The notes: a model not told the origin generated them from the sequence alone. 8,165 nt of DNA from DASUAS01 sp036271015 (GCA_036271015.1 DATBBL010000349.1:1-8165); one strand, 5' to 3'; shown: positions 1 through 6,741, counted from the stretch's first letter. Translations and numbers: made by a program.

Positions 1-501
1 GTCGCGGCACGCGCCGAGGATCGCCGGCAGCGCATCGGGGTCGCCGAGGGCGCCGAGCGCCGCGACCGCGGCTTCGCGCGCCAACGCGTCCCGATGGTCG
101 TGCACGACCCGGGCCAGTCGCACCACCGCGCCGGCTCCGACGGCCACGTCACCGAGCTCACCGACCGCCCACGCGGCCGCTTCCACGACGGTGACGTCGG
201 CGTCGTCGAGCAGGTCGAGCAGGGCGGGAACGACCGCGGCGTCCGCGGGCAGAGCCGGTGTGAGCTCGGCGGCGCGGCGGCGCACCGCGGGAGCGGGATC
301 GACACCCGCAGCCGTCCACGCGGTGAGGGCCTCACCGGGCGCGCCGCGGACCAGCGCACCGAGCGCGGCGGCGCGCACGCGCGGGTCGGGGTCGCCGGCG
401 GCGGCGGAGGCCAGCCGGTCGACGTCCGCGCGTGCGACGGGCGCCCGGTGACCGAGGGCGGCGAGCTCGGCCGCACGTGCGACCGGGCCCGCGTCGGTCA
501 C
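1..501 (-). CDS. HEAT-repeat protein, C-terminus cut by window edge
   Basis: This minus-strand gene reads from a GTG at 501-499 to the left edge without a stop, giving 167 codons. The protein is Ala/Leu-rich with recurring paired-helix units. Phrases such as DPDPRVRAAALGALV (about residues 37-51), DPAPAVRRRAAEL (68-80), DDADVTVVEAAAWAVGELGD (99-118) and LAREAAVAALGALGDPDAL (140-158) are typical of HEAT / PBS-lyase-like repeats, so I see about four repeats. Such proteins are usually binding scaffolds; no catalytic residues are visible and the partner is unknown. No signal peptide or membrane segment is seen, so it is probably cytoplasmic. The GTG overlaps the TGA of the upstream small membrane gene (GTGA) and has no clear Shine-Dalgarno sequence of its own, which suggests translational coupling. 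The HEAT assignment is strong; the specific role is unassigned. Confidence 0.8.
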   Translation of the reverse strand, partial: MTDAGPVARAAELAALGHRAPVARADVDRLASAAAGDPDPRVRAAALGALVRGAPGEALTAWTAAGVDPAPAVRRRAAELTPALPADAAVVPALLDLLDDADVTVVEAAAWAVGELGDVAVGAGAVVRLARVVHDHRDALAREAAVAALGALGDPDALPAILGACRD

Positions 502-707
502 GGCAACCGGCCGTTGATGGCGATGACGATGCCGGCGAAGACGCTCGCGACCACCGCGGCCACGATGAACCCGGTGACGCCGACGAGGACGACCATGCGC
601 GCCAGGGCCATCCCCCGGTGTGCCGCCCGCGCACTCTTGTGCGGGCCCGGGCGCGCGCCGAACGGGACCGTCGGCGTGGCAGGCTGAGGGGCGGGTGTAC
701 CCGACAA
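498..707 (-). CDS. Small single-span membrane protein, 69 aa
   Basis: I do not recognise a family. The start is the TTG at 707-705, because AGGAG at 720-716 sits 8 bases upstream; the next candidate, ATG at 611-609 (Met33), would begin almost at the membrane segment. Residues 1-32 are Pro/Ala/Thr-rich and basic (GARPGPHKSARAAHRG) and look disordered. Residues about 36-63 are strongly hydrophobic (MVVLVGVTGFIVAAVVASVF and onward) and form one transmembrane helix, followed by a short NGRLP tail. The basic N-terminal side suggests it stays in the cytoplasm. Its stop overlaps the GTG of the HEAT-repeat gene, so the two are probably co-translated; anchoring or recruiting the HEAT protein is an inference only. 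The paired architecture and the good ribosome site make it more than a chance reading frame, but it lacks homology support here. Confidence 0.65.
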   Translation of the reverse strand: MSGTPAPQPATPTVPFGARPGPHKSARAAHRGMALARMVVLVGVTGFIVAAVVASVFAGIVIAINGRLP

Positions 708-797
708 GATCTCGGCTCCTCCGGATGGCGCGGCCGCGCCCGGGGCTGATGGATCGGGGCGTGACCCCCCAAATTATCCATCCGTGACCGGAGCCGC
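708..797. promoter_or_regulatory. Divergent intergenic region with one AT-rich island
   Basis: This 90-base spacer separates the minus-strand membrane/HEAT pair from the plus-strand protease gene. Its only AT-rich stretch is AAATTAT at 771-777. Read on the minus strand it gives GATAAT (778-773), five of six bases of a -10 element, about 65 bases before the TTG start. On the plus strand it gives AATTAT (772-777), four of six bases, ending 20 bases before the protease ATG. I find no convincing -35 partner for either direction. GGAG at 790-793, only 4 bases before the ATG at 798, is the likely ribosome site for the protease gene. The promoter assignment is tentative. Confidence 0.35.
716..720 (-). 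promoter_or_regulatory. Ribosome binding site AGGAG deciding a TTG start
   Basis: On the minus strand AGGAG is followed by 8 bases and then TTG (707-705). The near-consensus sequence at good spacing is the reason for choosing the TTG start of the small membrane protein. Confidence 0.65.
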
Positions 798-1952
798 ATG
801 ACCGAGCAGATCACCGGGACCGGGCCGCCCCCGCCCCCGCCGCCCGAGCTCCCGGAGCCGACCCCGGGCCGTCGCCACCCGGTGCTGGCGTGGGTCCTGG
901 GGAGCCTCGGCGTGCTGGTCGCGGTGATCGTGATCGCCGGGTTCCTGATCCACCTGCCGTACGTGATCATCTCGCCCGGCTCGGCAACCCCGCTCGACTC
1001 GTCGGTCGTGCAGATCGACGGTGCCCAGACGTACCCGCACGGAGGGAACGTCCTCTTCCTCACCGTGCGCGTGTCCACGCGCGACCCGAACGTGTGGCGC
1101 GTCGTCACGTCGTGGCTCGATCCCGACCGCGACATCGAGAAGCGCAGCGACGTCGTCGGGTGCCTGAGCGACGCGCAGAACCAGGCGTTCAACACCGAGC
1201 TGATGGACCAGTCGCAGAACGACGCCAAGTACGTGGCGCTCACCCGGCTCGGGTACGCGGTGCACGTCGACCCGGCCCAGATCCGGGTCGTCGAGGTGTG
1301 TCAGGGTGCGCCGGCCTACGGCGAGGTGGAGCCGGGCGACCGGGTGCTCGCGGTCGACGGGCAGGACATCACCGACGTCGGCCAGATCGCGCCGATCGTG
1401 CAGTCGCACCGGCCCGGCGACGCCGTCCACATCACCGTCGACCGCAACGGCACCACCCGCACGGCCACCGTCGTCGCCGGCAAGGTGTCGAAGGACCGCC
1501 GCTCGTGCGTGCCGGCGCAGGGATCGACCAGCGGCACCACCTGTCTCGGCATCAGCACGCAGGAGTTCGAGACCTATCAATTCCCGATCAACGTCAAGAT
1601 CAACACCGAGCTCGTCGGCGGACCGTCGGCGGGCCTCGCCTTCACCCTCGCGATCATCGACGACCTCACGCCCGGCAGCCTCACCGGTGGGAAGCGGGTG
1701 GCGGTGACCGGCACCATCCAGGCCGACGGTTCGGTCGGGGAGGTCGGCGGCGTCGAGCAGAAGGCGATCACTGCGCGCACCAATGGCGTGCAGCTCATGA
1801 TCGTGCCCAAATCGGAGGTCGCGGACGCCCGCCGCGGCGCGGACGGCGTGCGAGTGGTGGGCGTCACGAACGTCGACGAGGCGCTCGCCGCGTTGCAGCG
1901 GAACGGCGGCGCCGAAGTGCCCCCACCGTCGACGACCGCGGCGCGATCATGA
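798..1952 (+). CDS. YlbL-like membrane-anchored PDZ + S16 (Lon-type) protease
   Basis: This 384-residue protein has a short cytoplasmic tail with a run of seven prolines (residues 10-16), one transmembrane helix (about 28-51), an extracytoplasmic linker region, a PDZ domain (about 160-230, with GEVEPGDRVLAVDGQDI) and a C-terminal S16 protease domain (about 245-368). The Lon-type catalytic dyad is intact: Ser277 in GGPSAG and Lys322 in VEQKAITA, 45 residues apart, close to the spacing in Lon. There is no ATPase domain, so it probably trims or processes unfolded or membrane-exposed substrates rather than degrading folded proteins. B. subtilis YlbL has the same architecture. All four cysteines (122, 168, 237, 249) lie on the outer side. 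The stop is 4 bases before the DivIVA-like gene, indicating an operon. In M. tuberculosis a relative (Rv3194c) lies next to a UPF0182 gene, as I recall. Substrates are unknown. Confidence 0.92.
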   Translation: MTEQITGTGPPPPPPPELPEPTPGRRHPVLAWVLGSLGVLVAVIVIAGFLIHLPYVIISPGSATPLDSSVVQIDGAQTYPHGGNVLFLTVRVSTRDPNVWRVVTSWLDPDRDIEKRSDVVGCLSDAQNQAFNTELMDQSQNDAKYVALTRLGYAVHVDPAQIRVVEVCQGAPAYGEVEPGDRVLAVDGQDITDVGQIAPIVQSHRPGDAVHITVDRNGTTRTATVVAGKVSKDRRSCVPAQGSTSGTTCLGISTQEFETYQFPINVKINTELVGGPSAGLAFTLAIIDDLTPGSLTGGKRVAVTGTIQADGSVGEVGGVEQKAITARTNGVQLMIVPKSEVADARRGADGVRVVGVTNVDEALAALQRNGGAEVPPPSTTAARS

Positions 1953-1956
1953 GCGC

Positions 1957-3675
1957 ATGACCGACACGTCGGACAGCTTCGCCACGCGCGGCTCGCGGAC
2001 CACTCCCGAGGCGATCGCCGAGCGCCAGTTCAGCCAGGTCAAACGGGGCTATGCCGAGTCGGAGGTGCGCGCCTACCTCCGGATGGTGTCGAGCGACTTC
2101 GCCGCAGCCGCGGCGCGGGAGCGCGAGCTCACCGCGCGGATGCGGGACCTCGAGGAGCAGGCGCGCAAGCCCGCGCTCCCACCCACCGACCAGGACCTGA
2201 TCAACGCCCTCGGCGAGGAGACCGCCAGGGTGCTGGGACAGGCACGGGAGTCCGCCCTGGAGCTCCGGGCCAAGGCCGAGGAGCACGCGCGGCGGGTGGT
2301 CCGCGAGGCGCAGGAGACGGCCCGCGAGCTCCGCGCCACCACCCAGCAGGCCGTGGAGGCCAAGACCCGCGAGGCCGAGGACGCCGCGCGCGCCCGGGCC
2401 AAGGAGATCGTGGGCGAGGCCCGCGCCCTGCGTGATCGCGTGCTCGGTGACCTCAACGAGCGACGGCAGGAGCTCGAGCGCCAGATCGGGGAGCTGCGCG
2501 GCGCGCGCGGCAAGTTGGTCGAGACCTACGAGATCGTGGAACGCGCGCTCACGCACGCGGCGCGCGTGATGGCGGAGGAGCCGTCGACACCTCCCGACGT
2601 TCCCGCGGCCGACGCGGCGGAGGACAGCGACGACGCGCGTGCGGCGACCGACGAACCGCCAGCGGTCGCGCCCGCGCCGCCCGCGCCCGAACCCGAACCC
2701 GCGCCCGCCCCTGAACCCGCGACCGACCAGCGCGCGTCCGCGAGCGAGGCCGACGCGACCCCGACCGGCGAGTCGGGCGACGAGCCCGCGCCCGACGTCG
2801 GCGCGTTGTTCGAGAAGCTGCGTTCGGAACAGTCCGACGACGCGCCCGCGCCCCCAGCGGGATCGACCGACACCGAGGAAGCTCCTGCACCCGCGTCGTC
2901 ACCGGTCGACGCGACCGCCGACGCACCGGCGGCCGCGGCCGGACCGGAGCCCGATGCCGACGAGTCCGACGGGTCCGAGGAGCCCGAGGAGTCCGACGAC
3001 CGCGACGCACCCGCCACCTCGGCCCGCGACGCCGCCCTCGCCGAGACCACCGACGACCTCGTGCGCCGCGGGAAGCGCGCGCTCCAGGACGAGCAGAACG
3101 ACCTGCTCGACGGCCTGCGTCGCCAGCGGGGGAAGATCGACGCCGCCAAGGTCCTCCCCGCGCTCGAGGACCAGCTGGCGCGCTGGGCCCACGTGCTGCA
3201 GCCCGCGGTCGACGCCGCCTACGCGGCCGGGGCCGCCTCCGTGGGACCCGGGACCGGCGGGCGTCCGGCCGGGTCGGCGCCCCGGGCCCTGCTCACCGAG
3301 CTCGCGACCTCGGTCGTCTCCCCGCTGCGCGAGCGGCTGGAGAGCTCGCTCGGCTCTGTCGACACCCGCACCCCGGCCGACACCGAGATCGCGATCGCCC
3401 AGAGCCTCGGTGCCCGGTACCGGGAGTGGCGGGGCGAGCAGCTCGAAGGCGTGCTGGGCGACGCGCTGGCGGTCGCGTATTCACGGGGTGTGTTCGACGC
3501 CGCGCCCGACGGTGCCCGCCTGCGGTGGGTGCCGGCGGTGGTCGGCAAGTGCCCCGACTGCGACGACAACGCGCTCGAACCGACGGTGAAGGGGAGCGAG
3601 TTCCCCACCGGGCAACCGCACCCGCCGGCGCACCCGGGGTGTCGCTGCCTGCTCGTGGTCGAACCCTCCTCCTGA
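1957..3675 (+). CDS. DivIVA-like coiled-coil protein with C-terminal MuF-like Cys/His domain
   Basis: This 572-residue protein has four parts. Residues 16-45 match the DivIVA head (TPEAI, F25, RGY at 30-32, then EVRAYL). Residues about 46-206 are a long Ala/Glu/Arg coiled coil of the kind that oligomerises at poles and septa. Residues about 209-358 are a Pro/Ala/Asp/Glu disordered linker, interrupted by DVGALFEKLR (280-289). Residues about 359-572 are helical and end in a compact motif with C532, C535, H555, H559, C562 and C564. The pattern CPDC, FP.G, PP.HPGCRC resembles the end of Mu gpF / SPP1 gp7 head-morphogenesis domains and could bind zinc. These four cysteines are the only ones in the protein. 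No membrane segment is seen. The ATG lies 4 bases after the protease stop with no clear Shine-Dalgarno site, so coupling is likely. DivIVA homology is fairly sure, the MuF-like call is moderate, and the function is unknown. Confidence 0.8.
   Translation: MTDTSDSFATRGSRTTPEAIAERQFSQVKRGYAESEVRAYLRMVSSDFAAAAARERELTARMRDLEEQARKPALPPTDQDLINALGEETARVLGQARESALELRAKAEEHARRVVREAQETARELRATTQQAVEAKTREAEDAARARAKEIVGEARALRDRVLGDLNERRQELERQIGELRGARGKLVETYEIVERALTHAARVMAEEPSTPPDVPAADAAEDSDDARAATDEPPAVAPAPPAPEPEPAPAPEPATDQRASASEADATPTGESGDEPAPDVGALFEKLRSEQSDDAPAPPAGSTDTEEAPAPASSPVDATADAPAAAAGPEPDADESDGSEEPEESDDRDAPATSARDAALAETTDDLVRRGKRALQDEQNDLLDGLRRQRGKIDAAKVLPALEDQLARWAHVLQPAVDAAYAAGAASVGPGTGGRPAGSAPRALLTELATSVVSPLRERLESSLGSVDTRTPADTEIAIAQSLGARYREWRGEQLEGVLGDALAVAYSRGVFDAAPDGARLRWVPAVVGKCPDCDDNALEPTVKGSEFPTGQPHPPAHPGCRCLLVVEPSS
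2581..3030 (+). other. Disordered acidic/proline linker inside the DivIVA-like protein
   Basis: Residues about 209-358 are almost only Ala, Pro, Asp, Glu, Ser and Thr. They include a Pro/Ala/Glu repeat at 2656-2721 (alternating AP and EP) and Asp/Glu/Ser-rich stretches near 2941-3000. The region is net acidic and probably unfolded. It holds one conserved-looking island, DVGALFEKLR (2794-2823), which could form an amphipathic helix. The DNA is repetitive in codon pattern but I see no exact tandem repeat unit. Confidence 0.75.
3550..3648 (+). other. MuF-like Cys/His motif, putative metal site
   Basis: The codons for residues 532-564 encode CPDC, then 13 residues to FPTG, then PHPPAHPGCRC. The pairs C532/C535 and C562/C564 with H559 between them would suit a zinc site. 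The preceding LRWVPAVVGK looks like a beta strand, as seen before the same motif in phage Mu gpF-type proteins. The resemblance is by eye; a profile search against PF04233 would decide it. Confidence 0.55.
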
Positions 3676-3679
3676 AGCC

Positions 3680-3697
3680 GGGAGCCCGCGCGCTCCC
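3680..3697 (+). terminator. Small GC hairpin after the DivIVA-like gene
   Basis: GGGAGC (3680-3685), loop CCGCGC, and GCTCCC (3692-3697) form a perfect 6-bp stem starting 4 bases after the stop codon. It is followed by only two T residues, so it is not a classic intrinsic terminator, although actinobacterial terminators often lack a U-tract. It may reduce read-through into UPF0182 or protect the upstream mRNA end. Confidence 0.4.
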
Positions 3698-3718
3698 TTC
3701 CGGGACCACTGCTCCATC

Positions 3719-3724
3719 TAGGCT
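3719..3724 (+). promoter_or_regulatory. Possible -10 element for a leaderless UPF0182 transcript
   Basis: TAGGCT fits the loose actinobacterial pattern TANNNT and ends 8 bases before the ATG at 3733, so transcription could start at or next to the A of the start codon. No Shine-Dalgarno sequence lies before this ATG (the preceding bases are CTGCGGCCCG), which fits a leaderless mRNA. There is no good -35 hexamer. This is suggestive only. Confidence 0.3.
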
Positions 3725-3732
3725 GCGGCCCG

Positions 3733-6700
3733 ATGCGCGTCCCCACCCTCGAACCTCGGCGCCGGTTCCGCTTCCGCGGGTGGATCATCGGGGCGGTCAT
3801 CGTCCTGATCGTGTTGCTGTTCAGCCTCCGCGGGCTGGCCGGCTTCTACACCGACTACCTGTGGTTCGACTCGGTGGGGCAGGGCAGCACCTGGAGCAGC
3901 CTGCTCGCCGCGCGCGTCGCACCCGCGCTCGTGTTCACGGTCGTGTTCTTCGTGATCATGTTCGTGAACCTGGTCATCGCCGACCGGTTGGCGCCCAAGT
4001 ACCGGTCCATGGGGCCGGAAGACGAGCTCATCGCGCGCTACCAGCAGGTCGCCGGTCCGTACACGATGCGGATCCGCATCGGCGTGTCGCTGTTCTTCGC
4101 GCTGATCGCGGGCATCGGCGTGTCGTCGCAATGGAAGCAGTGGGTGCTCTTCACGCACTACGAGAGCTTCCACAAGGTCGACCCGCAGTTCCACAAGGAC
4201 ATCGGCTTCTACGTCTTCCAGCTGCCGTTCCTCAAGTTCATCTCGGAGTGGCTCTTCGCCGGCCTGGTGATCGTGCTCATCGTCACCGCGGTCGAGCACT
4301 ACCTCAACGGTGGGATCCGGTTCCAGAGCCCGTTCCAGCGGGTCACGCCGCAGGTGAAGGCGCACCTCTCGGTGATCCTCGCGGTCATGGCGCTGGTGAA
4401 GACGGCCCAGTACTACCTCGGTCGCTTCGAGCTGAACTTCTCGACCCGGGGCGTCGTGGAAGGCGCCAGCGCCACCGATGTGAAGGCGCAGCTCCCCGCG
4501 CTCAACCTCCTCATCTTCATCTCCATCGGTGCCGCCGCCCTCTTCCTCTGGAACATCCGCCGTCGGGGCTGGGTGCTCCCGATCATCGCGGTCGGCCTGT
4601 GGGCATTCGTGTCGCTGGTGATCGGCACCATCTACCCGGCGGCCTACCAGCAGTTCAAGGTCGGTCCGAACGAGTACCAGGCCGAGTCGAAGTACATCGA
4701 CCGCAACATCCGCGCCACCCGGGACGCGTTCGGTCTCGAGCAGGTGGCACCGAAGCAGTTCGACTTCACGTCGTTGAAGTCGATGCCCGTCGACACCGCG
4801 CGCCAGGTCATCGACTCCAACAGCGGCACCATCGACAACGCGCGGCTCTGGGACCCCAACGTGATCCACGACACGTACCTGACGCTCCAGAACCTGCAGA
4901 CCTACTACCAGATCGGTGACGTCGACGTCGACCGCTACCTCATCGACGGCGAGACCCGCCAGGTGCTCATCTCTGCGCGCGGGTTGAACAGCGCCGACCT
5001 CCCGAGCCAGTCGTTCGTGAACCGGCACATCGTGTACACGCACGGGTACGGCGCGGTTGCCTCGCCGAGCAACCAGGCCGACCCCGACGGCAACCCGTCC
5101 TTCCTCCTCCGCGACGTGCCGGTCAAGGGGAACGGCATCAAGATGCAGAACGGGCCGCCGTCGCAGATCTACTTCGCCGAGAACCTGGGCAGCTACGTCC
5201 TCACCGGCGCCAAGCAGGCCGAGTTCGACTACCAGCAGGCCGGCGCCACCGACAAGTTCACGCGCTACAAGGGCAAGGACGGCGTCAAGCTGTCGAACAT
5301 CGTCCGGCGCGCCGCGTTCGCGCTCCGGTTCGGGAGCCTCGACCCGTTGATCTCGGGTCAGATCACCTCGAACACGAAGCTGCTCATGGAGCGCGACATC
5401 CGTGCCCGGGTCACCAAGCTCGCGCCGTTCCTCCAATTCGACGCCGACCCGTACCCCGTCGTGCTCGGCAACCGCACGGTCTGGATCATGGACGGGTACA
5501 CCACCAGCGACCAGTATCCCTACGGCCAGTCGCTCTCGGGCGAGGGTTCGCTCTCCAAGTCGTTCAACTACGTGCGCAACTCGGTGAAGGTCACCGTCGA
5601 CGCCTACCAGGGCACGGTCAAGTTCTACGTGTTCGACAAGACCGACCCGATCATCAAGTCCTGGCGCTCGGCGTTCCCCGACCTCTTCACCGACGGCTCG
5701 CAGATGCCGGCGGCGATCCGGGCGCACCTGCGCTACCCGGAGGACCTGTTCAAGTCGCAGTCGGCGATCTTCGGCCGCTACCACGTGACGGAGCCGAAGC
5801 GCTTCTACGACGGCAGCTCGAAGTGGCTGGTCTCGCCCGACCCGGGCTCGGGCCGGGTGTCGAGCGACATCCTGTCCGAGGCGAGCGCCGCCGCCGGGAC
5901 CGCCTCGGCGCCGTCGGGGAGCAACCAGCCGCAGGCGGCGACGTCGAGCGGCGCCCGCATCAGCCCCTACTACCTGAACATCCGACTGCCGGGGCAGAAG
6001 GATCCCAACACCCATTTCATCGTCACGGTGCCCTTCGTGCCGGTGTCGTCGGGCAACAGCCAGACGCGCCTGGTGTCGTTCCTGACCGCCGATTCCGACC
6101 CGGGGCAGTACGGCAAGCTGATGTCGTTCACCATGCCCCAGGGGCAGACGGTGCTCGGCCCGGTGCAGGTGAACAACGCCATCATCCGCACCTCGGCGAT
6201 CTCGACCGCGATCACGCTGCTGAACCAGCAGGGCTCGCAGATCATCCAGGGCAGCATGCAGCTGATCCCGGTCGGCAACTCGATCGTCTACGTCCGCCCG
6301 TTCTACGCCCAGGGTCGTGGCAGCGGGGCGTACCCGCAATTCCAGTTCGTCGTCGTGTTCTCCCAGGACTACGGGGCCTACTGCGCACCGACGGTGCAGA
6401 ACGGCCTCGACCAGATGCTCGGGCGCGCGACGACGGTCACCACCTGCAACGTGTCGCAGGGCCAGCAGTCCGGTGGCACCGGCACCGGGCCCGCCCCGAC
6501 CACGACGACGGTCCCCACCACCACCGCCCCCGGAGCGACGACGACCACCGCCCCGCCGGCCAGCACCACCATCCCGCCGGCGACCGGGACCAAGCAGCAG
6601 CTGCTCAACCAGGCGGCGGCCATCCTCGACCAGGCGCAGGCGGCGCTCGACAGCAATCCGCCGGACCTGGGGAACTACCAACGGCTGGTCACCCAGGCCC

Positions 6701-6741
6701 AGCAGCTGGTGAAACAGGCCCAGAACGCACCGGCCGGCTGA
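3733..6741 (+). CDS. UPF0182 family membrane protein, 1002 aa
   Basis: This is a complete member of the UPF0182 (COG1615) family, whose function is not established as far as I know. Seven hydrophobic segments lie at about residues 17-38, 62-84, 114-131, 172-190, 210-229, 256-274 and 280-302. Family-like stretches are FYTDYLWFDSVG (38-49), VDPQFHKDIGFYVFQLPF (149-166) and PNEYQAESKYIDRNIRATRD (312-331). The rest, about 700 residues, is probably outside the membrane. It ends in a Thr/Pro linker (913-953) and a Gln/Ala helical tail (954-1002). C884 and C905 are its only cysteines and could form a disulfide. The ATG is chosen because the basic tail and first membrane helix follow it directly. As I recall, M. 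tuberculosis pairs a UPF0182 gene (Rv3193c) with a PDZ/S16 gene (Rv3194c), so the neighbourhood is probably ancestral. Confidence 0.93.
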   Translation: MRVPTLEPRRRFRFRGWIIGAVIVLIVLLFSLRGLAGFYTDYLWFDSVGQGSTWSSLLAARVAPALVFTVVFFVIMFVNLVIADRLAPKYRSMGPEDELIARYQQVAGPYTMRIRIGVSLFFALIAGIGVSSQWKQWVLFTHYESFHKVDPQFHKDIGFYVFQLPFLKFISEWLFAGLVIVLIVTAVEHYLNGGIRFQSPFQRVTPQVKAHLSVILAVMALVKTAQYYLGRFELNFSTRGVVEGASATDVKAQLPALNLLIFISIGAAALFLWNIRRRGWVLPIIAVGLWAFVSLVIGTIYPAAYQQFKVGPNEYQAESKYIDRNIRATRDAFGLEQVAPKQFDFTSLKSMPVDTARQVIDSNSGTIDNARLWDPNVIHDTYLTLQNLQTYYQIGDVDVDRYLIDGETRQVLISARGLNSADLPSQSFVNRHIVYTHGYGAVASPSNQADPDGNPSFLLRDVPVKGNGIKMQNGPPSQIYFAENLGSYVLTGAKQAEFDYQQAGATDKFTRYKGKDGVKLSNIVRRAAFALRFGSLDPLISGQITSNTKLLMERDIRARVTKLAPFLQFDADPYPVVLGNRTVWIMDGYTTSDQYPYGQSLSGEGSLSKSFNYVRNSVKVTVDAYQGTVKFYVFDKTDPIIKSWRSAFPDLFTDGSQMPAAIRAHLRYPEDLFKSQSAIFGRYHVTEPKRFYDGSSKWLVSPDPGSGRVSSDILSEASAAAGTASAPSGSNQPQAATSSGARISPYYLNIRLPGQKDPNTHFIVTVPFVPVSSGNSQTRLVSFLTADSDPGQYGKLMSFTMPQGQTVLGPVQVNNAIIRTSAISTAITLLNQQGSQIIQGSMQLIPVGNSIVYVRPFYAQGRGSGAYPQFQFVVVFSQDYGAYCAPTVQNGLDQMLGRATTVTTCNVSQGQQSGGTGTGPAPTTTTVPTTTAPGATTTTAPPASTTIPPATGTKQQLLNQAAAILDQAQAALDSNPPDLGNYQRLVTQAQQLVKQAQNAPAG
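6469..6591 (+). other. Thr/Pro-rich linker near the UPF0182 C-terminus
   Basis: Residues 913-953 are built almost only from Thr, Pro, Ala and Gly, with three TTT or TTTT clusters separated by VP, AP and PP. This is a typical extended extracytoplasmic spacer and a possible O-glycosylation target. It separates the main ectodomain from a 49-residue Gln/Ala/Leu helical tail (954-1002). Confidence 0.7.

Noticed and set aside
332..1243. A 303-codon minus-strand frame spanning the divergent spacer and the protease gene.
   Set aside because: It overlaps three better-supported genes, and its second half is an Arg-rich off-frame reading of the HEAT gene region.
2656..2721. Repetitive GC-rich codons (alternating Ala-Pro and Glu-Pro) considered as a DNA repeat or CRISPR-like array.
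   Set aside because: There is no exact repeat unit or spacer pattern. It is a low-complexity protein linker that stays in frame.
1957..3675. The MuF-like domain considered as evidence of a prophage or a MuF toxin system.
   Set aside because: No terminase, portal, capsid, integrase or immunity gene is present, the flanking genes are core-type, and composition is uniform.
3426..4919. A 497-codon plus-strand frame across the DivIVA-like/UPF0182 junction.
   Set aside because: It is an off-frame Arg/Pro-rich reading of two real genes that fill the same stretch.
3718..6681. A 987-codon open frame on the minus strand covering almost all of the UPF0182 gene.
   Set aside because: Its translation is Arg/Asp/Val/Gly-rich with no fold-like pattern. 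In such GC-rich DNA the reverse frame stays open because codon third positions are nearly always G or C, and the plus-strand protein is a clear family member.
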